Assembly (NCBI GenBank): GCA_031267475.1
Contig: JAIRZA010000101.1
Coordinates: forward strand, 1 to 7,388
From: Spirochaetaceae bacterium
Lineage (GTDB): Bacteria; Spirochaetota; Spirochaetia; Treponematales; Breznakiellaceae
Reading direction: 5' to 3'
Length of the DNA stretch: 7,388 nt
Shown: positions 1-5,614 of the stretch, one piece after another
Layout of the letters: each line of letters starts with the position of its first letter
Numbering within the stretch: position 1 is the first letter of the stretch
Program-made: the position numbers and the translations under genes
Notes under the pieces: generated by a model
What the model saw: the letters and a program-made list of their open reading frames with translations, nothing else
What the model was told of the DNA's origin: nothing
The model's database searches: none

Positions 1-4
1 GGGA

Positions 5-21
5 GACAAGCAAAGCCTGTC
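5..21 (-). other. Small stem-loop near window edge
   Basis: Bases 5-11 and 15-21 form a seven-pair stem around a three-base loop. The one non-Watson-Crick position (9/17) becomes a G-U wobble when the minus strand is transcribed, so the fold is better as a minus-strand RNA. It contains a variant of the AGCCTGT core that recurs in the hairpin arm at 87-102. It may belong to the same structured block beyond the TPR gene. Short, and function unknown. Confidence 0.3.
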
Positions 22-39
22 CAGCAACCTATGAAAACC

Positions 40-84
40 GCAGTTTTGTCGTCATCATGACGCGCCCATAGGGCGAAAAACTGC
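40..84. repeat. Predicted three-way-junction (clover-like) inverted-repeat element
   Basis: An outer eight-base stem (40-47 with 77-84) closes two adjacent internal hairpins: 50-54 with 58-62 (loop TCA) and 63-67 with 71-75 (loop ATA). All three stems are perfect pairings. The arrangement is compact, with only two unpaired bases on one side of the junction and one on the other. It lies about 60 bases past the stop of the minus-strand TPR gene. It could be part of a structured 3' untranslated RNA, a REP/MITE-like extragenic palindrome or a DNA cruciform. The folding is read by eye; no family was recognised. Confidence 0.5.
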
Positions 85-86
85 AA

Positions 87-123
87 GAGCCTGTTACAAA
101 ATAACCGATTTTGGAACAGGCTC
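87..123 (-). terminator. Long hairpin, possible terminator of the downstream TPR gene
   Basis: Arms 87-102 and 108-123 pair over 16 positions with one mismatch (96/114) around a five-base loop. The hairpin starts 20 bases after the TAA of the minus-strand TPR gene. On the minus strand it is followed, after six bases, by a run of five T (80-76). The distance to the T run is longer than in a classical intrinsic terminator, and the A/T-rich inner half of the stem is unusual. It may instead be a dispersed inverted repeat that also blocks transcription. Confidence 0.45.
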
Positions 124-143
124 AACAAACAGACGCGGATATT

Positions 144-932
144 TTACGGCTTGGTCAGCGATAGAAGCATCTCTAGCGCTTCTTCATTTTTCGGATCAAG
201 TTGCAATGCCCGCGCAAAATCCATTTTGGCTTGGTTTAAATCGCCTTTGCCGGCATACGCGCGGCCGCGGTTGTAATGCGCGTTCGCGTCAATAGGGTAA
301 AGGTCTATTACAGCAGTGAAGTCAACGATAGCGCTGTCGTAGTCCTCTTTGAGGGCATACGCGCGGGCGCGGTTGTAATAAGCGAGCGTGTCATACGGGG
401 CAAGTTTTATAGCTTGGCTGTAGTCGGCTATAGCGCGGTCGAAGTCGTCTTTGCGGTAATAAGCATTGCCGCGGTTGGCATAGGAGAACGCGTCATTGGG
501 ATCAAGTTTTATAGCTTGGTTAAAGTCAGCGATAGCGCGATTGAAGCCGCCTTTGTGGTCATAAGCAATGCCGCGGTTGGCATAGGTGTTTGCGTCATGC
601 GGGTCAAGTTTCACAGCCCGGTTAAAGTCAGCGATAGCGCGATTTAAGTCGCCTTTGTGGTCATAAGTAATGCCGCGTAGGATATAGATGTTTGCGTCAT
701 GCGGGCTAAGTTTTATAGCTTGGTTTAAATTAGCTATAGCGCTGTCGTAATCGCCTGTGCGGGCGGAAATAAAGCTGCGGTCGATATAGGCGTTTATGTC
801 ATTCGGGTTAGGTTTTTCAAGTGAAATCGCATTCCCGCCGCCGGCGGCGGCGCAGGAAACCAAAGCCGCCGCGAATAGCGGCGCGGATAAGGCTTTTGCC
901 AAATTCATAAAAAGTGTTCTGTATGCAGTCAT
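144..932 (-). CDS. TPR-repeat probable lipoprotein, six repeats
   Basis: Encodes 262 residues. Residues 1-27 are a signal peptide with a hydrophobic core ending LVSC, a good lipobox with Cys27 as the lipid-bearing residue, so the protein is probably membrane-anchored outside the cytoplasm. A short linker leads to six 34-residue tetratricopeptide repeats at 44-247, each with the usual YxNRGxAYxxKGDxxxAIxDFxxAIKLDP pattern, then a short capping helix. TPRs are protein-binding scaffolds; the partner cannot be read from sequence. The ATG at 932 was chosen because AGGAG (939-943) lies six bases upstream and a signal peptide follows at once. A TTG start 31 codons earlier would bury that signal. It is a paralogue of the neighbouring nine-repeat gene, sharing leader, signal peptide and 3' end. 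A candidate promoter lies in the 178-base gap upstream. Confidence 0.85.
   Translation of the reverse strand: MTAYRTLFMNLAKALSAPLFAAALVSCAAAGGGNAISLEKPNPNDINAYIDRSFISARTGDYDSAIANLNQAIKLSPHDANIYILRGITYDHKGDLNRAIADFNRAVKLDPHDANTYANRGIAYDHKGGFNRAIADFNQAIKLDPNDAFSYANRGNAYYRKDDFDRAIADYSQAIKLAPYDTLAYYNRARAYALKEDYDSAIVDFTAVIDLYPIDANAHYNRGRAYAGKGDLNQAKMDFARALQLDPKNEEALEMLLSLTKP
192..803 (-). repeat. Six tandem TPR-coding units of 102 bp
   Basis: Six consecutive 34-codon units encode TPRs at residues 44-247. Repeats 2 and 3 are most alike (both contain DANxYxxRGxxYDHKG), suggesting the latest duplication lies there. Units are in exact 102-base register with no insertion, unlike the neighbouring paralogue, which has two 36-codon units. 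Confidence 0.8.
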
Positions 933-938
933 TTTCAA

Positions 939-943
939 CTCCT
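939..943 (-). promoter_or_regulatory. Ribosome-binding site of the six-repeat TPR gene
   Basis: AGGAG on the minus strand, six bases before the ATG at 932. It decides the start. The following GTTGAAAATG context is identical to that of the nine-repeat paralogue. Confidence 0.75.
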
Positions 944-1032
944 GATTTGTATGCGGTTTTGAGCTGTTTTCCACATTCGGCTTGCGCGGACAAATGTCCA
1001 CGACAAGCAGCCGGTTGCCGGACAAAGATATT

Positions 1033-1060
1033 ATTTTACCACAGATAAGGCGTTGCGCAA
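1033..1060 (-). promoter_or_regulatory. Candidate promoter of the six-repeat TPR gene with A-tract UP element
   Basis: On the minus strand TTGCGC (1055-1060) is followed after 16 bases by TAAAAT (1033-1038), a weak -35 with a good -10. Directly upstream lie three A-tracts (1062-1069, 1073-1077, 1082-1087) spaced by about one helical turn, which would bend the DNA and act as an UP element. The predicted leader of about 90 bases contains two small stems (988-999 and 1011-1021). This is a prediction from motif matching only. Confidence 0.4.
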
Positions 1061-1110
1061 GTTTTTTTTACATTTTTCCACTTTTTTCACAAGCAGGCGC
1101 GGATATTTTA

Positions 1111-2256
1111 CTACTTGCTCAGTAATAGAAGCGCTCCCAGCGCGACTTCATTTTCCGGTTCAATCTGTAAAACCCGTTCAAAATCCGCTCGTGCGCTGCT
1201 GTTGTCGCCTTTGCGGATATACGCAAAGGCGCGGTTGTAATATGCTTTCGCGTCATTCGGCTCGAGCTTTATGGCTTGGCTAAAATCCGCGATAACTTGG
1301 TCGCGGTCGTAGTCGCTTTTATATTCATAGGCGAGACCGCGATTGTTATAGGCGACAGCAAGATTCGGGCTAAGACTTATGGCGCGGTTAAAATCCGCGA
1401 TAGCGCGGTCGTGTTCAAAGCCGCTTTTATATTCATAAGCAAGACCGCGGTTGTTATACGCGCTCGCATAATCCGGGTCAAGTTTTATGGCTTGGTTGTA
1501 CTCGAAAATAGCGCGGTCGTAGCTGCCTTTATCAGCGTAGGCAAGCCCCCGGTTGTTATAGGCGGGCGCAAGATTTGGGTTGAGCTTTATGGCTTGGTCG
1601 TATTCGAAAATAGCAATGTCGTAGCTGCCTTTATCAGCATAGGCGGCTCCCCGGTTGTTATAGACTACCGCGTCATTCGGTTTGAGCTTTAGAGCTTGGT
1701 TGTATTCTAAAATAGCGCCGTCGAAGTCGCCTTTGCCCGCATAGGCAAGCCCCCGGTTGTTATAGACTACCGCATCATCCGGGTTGAGCTTTAGAGCTTG
1801 GTTAAAATCCGAGATAGCGCTGTCGAAGTCGCCTTTACCGTTATAGGCAAGCCCCCGGTTGTTATACACGTTGGCGTGATTCGAGTTGAGCCTTATGGCT
1901 TGGTTGTAATCGGCGATAGCGCTGTCGTAATCGCCTTTTTTTCCATACGCAAGACCGCGCTCGTTGTACACGTCCGCGTAATCAGGGGCGAGCTTGACAG
2001 CCTCTGTAAAATCTCCTATCGCCCAATCATATTTTCCGTGGGACACGAGCTTTATTCCACGCTCAATGTATGCCGCGGCAGTCTTGGAAAGACGTGGTTT
2101 TGCGCTTACATATTTTACGTTTTGAATAACAGGTCCTTCTTTTGAAATCCTGTTTGAGTTTCCGCCGGCGCTGGCGCAAAAAACTGTAATCGTTCCAAGC
2201 AGCAGCGCGAACAGCTTTTTTGCTGAATTCATAAAAAATGTTTTGTATGCGGCCAT
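1111..2256 (-). CDS. TPR-repeat probable lipoprotein, nine repeats
   Basis: Encodes 381 residues. An N-terminal signal peptide (about 1-27) ends TVFC, a looser lipobox than in its paralogue; Phe at -1 is unusual, so cleavage by signal peptidase I after the ASA at 28-30 is an alternative. A linker (31-57) precedes nine TPRs at 58-367 and a short C-terminal helix. Repeats 7 and 8 are 36 residues long with two extra residues between the helices; the others are 34. The likely role is an extracytoplasmic protein-binding scaffold with unknown partner. The start is the ATG at 2256 with GGGAG six bases upstream; an in-frame TTG two codons earlier overlaps that spacer. The gene begins 45 bases after potC with no visible terminator, so it may be the last gene of the pot transcript. 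It ends with tandem stops TAG TAA. Confidence 0.85.
   Translation of the reverse strand: MAAYKTFFMNSAKKLFALLLGTITVFCASAGGNSNRISKEGPVIQNVKYVSAKPRLSKTAAAYIERGIKLVSHGKYDWAIGDFTEAVKLAPDYADVYNERGLAYGKKGDYDSAIADYNQAIRLNSNHANVYNNRGLAYNGKGDFDSAISDFNQALKLNPDDAVVYNNRGLAYAGKGDFDGAILEYNQALKLKPNDAVVYNNRGAAYADKGSYDIAIFEYDQAIKLNPNLAPAYNNRGLAYADKGSYDRAIFEYNQAIKLDPDYASAYNNRGLAYEYKSGFEHDRAIADFNRAISLSPNLAVAYNNRGLAYEYKSDYDRDQVIADFSQAIKLEPNDAKAYYNRAFAYIRKGDNSSARADFERVLQIEPENEVALGALLLLSK
1156..2085 (-). repeat. Nine tandem TPR-coding units (102 or 108 bp)
   Basis: Units encode residues 58-367. Several are nearly identical in DNA. A 23-base block at 1649-1671 recurs exactly at 1751-1773, and a 20-base block at 1517-1536 recurs at 1619-1638, both exactly 102 bases apart. 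The two 108-base units (1258-1473) are adjacent, pointing to duplication of a unit that already carried the two-codon insertion. Such identity allows copy number to change by recombination or slippage. Confidence 0.85.
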
Positions 2257-2262
2257 TTTCAA

Positions 2263-2267
2263 CTCCC
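2263..2267 (-). promoter_or_regulatory. Ribosome-binding site of the nine-repeat TPR gene
   Basis: GGGAG on the minus strand, six bases before the ATG at 2256. It favours that ATG over the TTG at 2262, which lies in the spacer. Confidence 0.7.
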
Positions 2268-2301
2268 GATTGGTGGTATCAGCGTTTTTCCGGCGTAATT
2301 T

Positions 2302-3165
2302 TCATTTGGCGGCTATATACTTTAGGAAGTTGCGCAGCAGGTAGGTAAGCAGCACTGTGCCAAGTATCATCACGACAGAAAGCGCGTTTATGACAGGCGA
2401 CACGCCAAAACGTATCGCGGAATAAATATACAGCGGCAGAGTTGACGAGCCCGGCCCCGCCACGAAGTATGTAATGACAAAATCTTCCAGAGAAATAGTT
2501 ATCGCCGTTAAAAAGCCCGATACTATACCAGGCATACAAATAGGAATTGTTACCTTTAGCAGAGTCTGCCGCTCGCTTGCTCCCAGGTCCGCGGCGGCTT
2601 CGATAATCGAAAAATCAAATTCATCCAGACGCGCCATGACCATTAGAAAGACAAATGGCAGATTGAATGTTGTGTGGGCGATGAATATAGTAAGAAGCCC
2701 CAGCTTCATCCCAACTCCAGAGAAAAAGACGGACAGCGAAACGCCGATTATGATTTCCGGCAGCACCATAGGCAGGAACGAGACTATCTGTGTGTAGGAG
2801 CGCAGACGAAAGCGATACCAGTTGACGCCGATAGCCCCCAATGTCCCAAGCACTGTGGCGGTGGCCGCGGAGCTTGACGCTATGAGCATACTGTTCCAGA
2901 AAGCGCGCCAAAGGTTGCGGGAATTGACGAATAATTGTTCGTACCAGATGAAAGAAAAACCCGTCCAGTTCATGCCTTTTGACGAATTAAAAGAATAAAG
3001 CACAAGAACAAAAAGCGGAAGAAACAAAAATATCAGAGTGCAGATAAAAATAGTTTCAGCAAATGAAAAAGGCTTGCGGACAGCGCGGCGCGCGTGGCGG
3101 TTGGCTTCGCCGCGTGGTTTGTTGCCGCGCAGCTTAGTTATGCCTACATTAATTATGCTGGTCAA
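2302..3165 (-). CDS. potC: Spermidine/putrescine ABC transporter permease PotC
   Basis: An integral inner-membrane permease of 287 residues, slightly longer than the roughly 264 of E. coli PotC because of a basic N-terminal tail (1-34). About six membrane segments can be seen (near 37-58, 92-114, 127-149, 155-177, 213-235, 259-280). The EAA loop, which docks on the ATPase, runs from E189 to P208 with the EAAADLGAS pattern. The segment SLEDFVITYFVAGPG followed by LPLYIYS is typical of PotC. It pairs with PotB to form the channel for polyamine import. The start is a TTG at 3165 whose last two bases belong to the TGA of potB. AAGGGAGG lies six bases upstream, and no suitable ATG or GTG exists before the first membrane segment. 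An in-frame start at 3231 lies deep inside potB and is unlikely. Substrate is inferred from family resemblance. Confidence 0.93.
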   Translation of the reverse strand: MTSIINVGITKLRGNKPRGEANRHARRAVRKPFSFAETIFICTLIFLFLPLFVLVLYSFNSSKGMNWTGFSFIWYEQLFVNSRNLWRAFWNSMLIASSSAATATVLGTLGAIGVNWYRFRLRSYTQIVSFLPMVLPEIIIGVSLSVFFSGVGMKLGLLTIFIAHTTFNLPFVFLMVMARLDEFDFSIIEAAADLGASERQTLLKVTIPICMPGIVSGFLTAITISLEDFVITYFVAGPGSSTLPLYIYSAIRFGVSPVINALSVVMILGTVLLTYLLRNFLKYIAAK

Positions 3166-4082
3166 TTTTTGCCTCCCTTGGCCGTCTTGCCAAGCCGTTT
3201 TTCGTCTCTTTGTTGCAGCCCAAGCATACACATCACCCCTATCGTGGTTACAACAGTAAGCGCCATTGATATAGCGGAGGCGAGCGGCCAGTTGCGCGAT
3301 TTGGTAAGCTGGTCGGCTACAACATTGCCCAGCATATACGAATCTTTTCCGCCGACAAGCAAGGGCACAGCGTAAGCGCCGAATATTGGGATGAATGTAA
3401 ACAGGAAAGCCGTGTAAATCCCGCTGCGTATGTTGGGCAGCAGCACTTTGAAGATTGCCTGCGTTGCGCCCGCGCCAAGATCACGCGCCGCCTCTAACAA
3501 TGAGAAGTCGAATTTGTCGATAGACGAAAACAAGGGGAGTATAGCGTATGGCAAATACATATACACCAATACCAAAATAACGGCGTTCTGATTGTATAAA
3601 AAGTGAATATGCTCTTTTATCAAGCGGCTTTGCATTAAAAATTCGTTCAAAAAGCCCTGATTCCCAAGAATATTCATCCATGCGTAGACGCGAATAAGGA
3701 AATTCGTCCAAAACGGTATGATGATCAGCATTAAAAGCAAGGTTTGGTGTTTGCTGCGAACCATAAAATAGCCGCAAGGCATCGCTATCAGTATGGTTAT
3801 CGCGGTCGCGGCAAGCGAAATGCACAATGTTTTAAGCGCGATAAGCGCGATGTTTGGATTTTTTAGCGCTATATAAGCGTCAATACTGAATTCGGGCGTT
3901 ACGCCGCCGTACAAACCTTTTTTTAGAAAGCTGTACAAAATGATTATCAGCAGCGGAGCAAGAAAAAATACGGTAGCCCAAGCCGTCATTGGGGCGGAGT
4001 ACAACAAACCCATATTCCGTTTTAGAAGCGTCCTGCGGGATGTCGCGCCGTTTTGCGGCTTTGTTTCGGCGGCGGCGCTCAC
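3162..4082 (-). CDS. potB: Spermidine/putrescine ABC transporter permease PotB
   Basis: An inner-membrane permease of 306 residues and partner of PotC. A hydrophilic N-terminus (1-30) is followed by about six membrane helices (near 33-51, 84-105, 114-135, 166-188, 223-245, 267-290). The cytoplasmic EAA loop is E197-P216 (EAARDLGAGATQ), the contact for the PotA ATPase. The run IIPFWTNFLIRVYAW at 121-135 is characteristic of PotB-type permeases. The start is GTG at 4082; its GTGA overlaps the TGA of potA by four bases, and a perfect AAGGAGG lies four bases upstream, so translation is probably coupled. An ATG at codon 24 (MGLLYSAP) is a weaker alternative. The basic, glycine-rich C-terminus codes the ribosome-binding site of potC. 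Confidence 0.94.
   Translation of the reverse strand: MSAAAETKPQNGATSRRTLLKRNMGLLYSAPMTAWATVFFLAPLLIIILYSFLKKGLYGGVTPEFSIDAYIALKNPNIALIALKTLCISLAATAITILIAMPCGYFMVRSKHQTLLLMLIIIPFWTNFLIRVYAWMNILGNQGFLNEFLMQSRLIKEHIHFLYNQNAVILVLVYMYLPYAILPLFSSIDKFDFSLLEAARDLGAGATQAIFKVLLPNIRSGIYTAFLFTFIPIFGAYAVPLLVGGKDSYMLGNVVADQLTKSRNWPLASAISMALTVVTTIGVMCMLGLQQRDEKRLGKTAKGGKN
3172..3179 (-). promoter_or_regulatory. Ribosome-binding site deciding the potC TTG start
   Basis: AAGGGAGG on the minus strand, inside the last codons of potB, six bases before the TTG at 3165. It selects an unusual start that overlaps the potB stop. Confidence 0.7.
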
Positions 4083-5260
4083 GCGCCCTCCTTAATGCAG
4101 ACTATGTAACCGTCATTCGCGCTCCACGACAGGTATACCTCGTCGCGCCAAACGATGTCCGGCCCCTCGTCGGAGTATCGCGCGTGCTGTTTTATTACCC
4201 GAATGACCAGCGGAGATCCGGCGCAAACGCCGTTTGCGTCAGCGCCGTTTGCGGCGGCGGCATTCACGGCCTTCACATAATATTTTGTCTGAAACCCGGA
4301 GTATATCGGCTCGTCAACAACACCCTGAAGCATATTTATATCATCACGCTTTGTTACCGGCTTTTCTGTGGAAATGACGATTTTTTCGGGACGTACAGTG
4401 AAGCTCACCTCTTGACCGGCCTTTACCTCGTCAACGGTGGTAACCTTCACTTTGCCAAGTCCGGCAATATCCAGTTCAGCCATATATTCAGTCTGCGGCA
4501 AGTCGATTTTTTCAACTTTAACGACCCTGCCGTCAAAAAGGTTTGTCTCGCCTATGAAGCGGGCTACGAATCCGGTCGCGGGACTCTCGTAAATCTCGTG
4601 CGGAGTGCCCACTTGCAGGACATTTCCTTGGTCAAGCACGGCGATACGGTCGGATACCGAGAGCGCCTCCTGCTGGTCATGCGTAACATAGATGAAAGTA
4701 ATGCCTATCTTGTCGTGAATCTGGTCAAGTTCGATGAGCATATGCTGCCGGAGCTTTGCGTCCAGCGCGGAAAGCGGCTCATCGAGCAAGAGTACGTGCG
4801 GCTCTCTTATAAGAGCGCGGGCTATCGCCACACGTTGTTTTTGACCGCCAGAAAGCTGATTTGGCTTTCTTTGCGCGTGTCCTTCAAGCTGTACCAGCTT
4901 TAGATAGTCGTGAACCTTTGAATCTACTTCGCCGCGGCGCGCGTGTTTTATGCGCAAAGGAAAAGCAACGTTTTCGAACACGGTAAGGTGAGGGAACAGC
5001 GCGTAATTCTGGAAAATCGTGTTTACCTGTCTGCGGTTAGGCGGAACGGGTAATACATTAACACCGTCGAACTGCAATGTTCCTTCGTCCGGACTCTCGA
5101 AGCCCGCGATAATGCGCAACAGCGTCGTTTTTCCGCAACCGGAAGGTCCAAGCAGCGAAAAAAACTCACCTTTTTTAATGTCAAGGCTGACATTTTTTAG
5201 TACGTCAAAATCCCCAAAGGACTTGTAAATGCCTTCGATTGTAATATCGCTGCCTTTCAA
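4079..5260 (-). CDS. potA: Spermidine/putrescine ABC transporter ATP-binding protein PotA
   Basis: The cytoplasmic ATPase that powers polyamine import through PotB and PotC; 393 residues, near the 378 of E. coli PotA. All nucleotide-binding motifs are intact: Walker A GPSGCGKT at 38-45, Q-loop Gln84, signature LSGGQ at 136-140, Walker B VLLLDEP at 156-162, D-loop SALD at 164-167 and switch His194. A C-terminal TOBE-type regulatory domain occupies about 240-385 and includes an Ala/Asn/Gly-rich insertion at 333-349 coded by a short tandem repeat. The start is a TTG at 5260; an in-frame stop lies upstream and no ATG or GTG intervenes. A purine-rich GGAAAGG precedes it very closely, so the ribosome-binding site is not ideal. 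First gene of the potABC operon, read from the promoter at 5299-5327. Polyamine as substrate is a family inference; related ATPases serve other solutes. Confidence 0.94.
   Translation of the reverse strand: MKGSDITIEGIYKSFGDFDVLKNVSLDIKKGEFFSLLGPSGCGKTTLLRIIAGFESPDEGTLQFDGVNVLPVPPNRRQVNTIFQNYALFPHLTVFENVAFPLRIKHARRGEVDSKVHDYLKLVQLEGHAQRKPNQLSGGQKQRVAIARALIREPHVLLLDEPLSALDAKLRQHMLIELDQIHDKIGITFIYVTHDQQEALSVSDRIAVLDQGNVLQVGTPHEIYESPATGFVARFIGETNLFDGRVVKVEKIDLPQTEYMAELDIAGLGKVKVTTVDEVKAGQEVSFTVRPEKIVISTEKPVTKRDDINMLQGVVDEPIYSGFQTKYYVKAVNAAAANGADANGVCAGSPLVIRVIKQHARYSDEGPDIVWRDEVYLSWSANDGYIVCIKEGA
4087..4093 (-). promoter_or_regulatory. Ribosome-binding site deciding the potB GTG start
   Basis: A perfect AAGGAGG on the minus strand, within the 3' end of potA and four bases before the GTG at 4082. 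It supports the GTGA overlap start over an internal ATG. Confidence 0.75.
4229..4258 (-). repeat. Two-copy 15-bp tandem repeat within potA
   Basis: The ten-base block GCCGTTTGCG occurs at 4229-4238 and again at 4244-4253, in 15-base register. It encodes the repeated ANGxx peptides in the insertion near residues 337-347 of PotA. The unit is five codons, so copy changes would stay in frame. Confidence 0.5.
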
Positions 5261-5298
5261 ACCTTTCCGTACCCCCTGTTTGCTTAGGAATCTGAATC

Positions 5299-5327
5299 AT
5301 AATGTAGATTATTACGCGGCTTGTCAA
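5299..5327 (-). promoter_or_regulatory. Sigma70-like promoter of potABC
   Basis: On the minus strand a consensus -35 TTGACA (5322-5327) is followed after exactly 17 bases by CATTAT (5299-5304), which matches the -10 consensus at four of six positions. A start near 5292 would give a leader of about 30 bases before the potA TTG. No other promoter-like pair is evident in the gap. Confidence 0.55.
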
Positions 5328-5470
5328 TCCTTGTGTTACGTCAAAAAAACTAGTTGAAAAGCGGCTGAATACTAAAAGCAAAAACCCATGGAAGCGCTGA
5401 ATTCGAGTGTATGCCGAATTTTGGCGAAAGCGTGGAGCTTCGGCGCGCTAAAGCCGGCCCCGCGGGTCAA

Positions 5471-5490
5471 CAGCAATTCCGAATTAGAAA
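5471..5490 (+). repeat. 20-bp direct repeat, copy 1
   Basis: Matches 5807-5826 at 19 of 20 positions; the difference is G versus A at position 11 of the repeat. In one frame it reads QQFRIRN then stop, parallel to QQFQIRKNAEN then stop in copy 2. The two copies bracket the poly(G) gene. Confidence 0.6.
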
Positions 5491-5538
5491 CTGAGGTTGG
5501 CGGTTAAAATGAGAATTGCCCGGAATTTATGCCGGCGG

Positions 5539-5567
5539 TTGACTGAAATACTGGTTTTAAGTATATT
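5539..5567 (+). promoter_or_regulatory. Strong sigma70-like promoter of the small poly(G) gene
   Basis: TTGACT (5539-5544) and TATATT (5562-5567) are each five of six matches to consensus and are separated by exactly 17 bases. A start near 5574 gives a leader of about 41 bases that includes a small stem (5587-5591 with 5594-5598) just before the ribosome-binding site. Confidence 0.65.
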
Positions 5568-5605
5568 AAAGGCAATTATTAAGAAACCTGTAAACAGGCA
5601 AAGGA

Positions 5606-5610
5606 AGGAG
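5606..5610 (+). promoter_or_regulatory. Ribosome-binding site of the small poly(G) gene
   Basis: AGGAG within the purine-rich AAGGAAGGAG, four bases before the ATG at 5615. Together with the near-consensus promoter it shows that the short reading frame is probably translated. Confidence 0.75.
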
Positions 5611-5614
5611 TATC

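Larger units (their letters stand above)
5261..5614. other. Intergenic region between potA and the divergent small gene
   Basis: This 354-base gap carries the potA promoter (5299-5327, minus), the promoter of the small plus-strand gene (5539-5567) and one copy of a 20-base repeat (5471-5490). A seven-base A tract lies at 5343-5349. Between about 5369 and 5507 two plus-strand frames stay open, one ending QQQFRIRN, but neither has a convincing ribosome-binding site. The stretch may be a remnant or dispersed repeat rather than a gene. Confidence 0.5.

Noticed and set aside
1046..1069. GC-rich palindrome TTGCGCAA followed by T8 on the plus strand, looking like a terminator.
   Set aside because: No plus-strand gene precedes it, and the palindrome has no room for a loop. 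The T run is better explained as a phased A-tract of the minus strand.
276..2145. Several plus-strand open frames (276-647, 1276-1692, 1798-2145) opposite the TPR genes.
   Set aside because: They repeat with the TPR period and are valine/isoleucine-rich mirror translations of the repeats, so they are shadows of the real genes.
2279..2539. Minus-strand 86-codon frame overlapping the 3' end of potC.
   Set aside because: It runs out of frame within potC and lacks domain features or a start site.
3989..4903. A 304-codon plus-strand open frame opposite potA and the start of potB.
   Set aside because: It is fully antisense to potA, whose ATPase motifs are all intact. The translation shows no recognisable domain, and no promoter or ribosome-binding site was seen.
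5388..5507. A 39-codon plus-strand frame starting at ATG 5388.
   Set aside because: No ribosome-binding site, no promoter at a suitable distance and no recognisable protein features. Mentioned only as part of the intergenic block.
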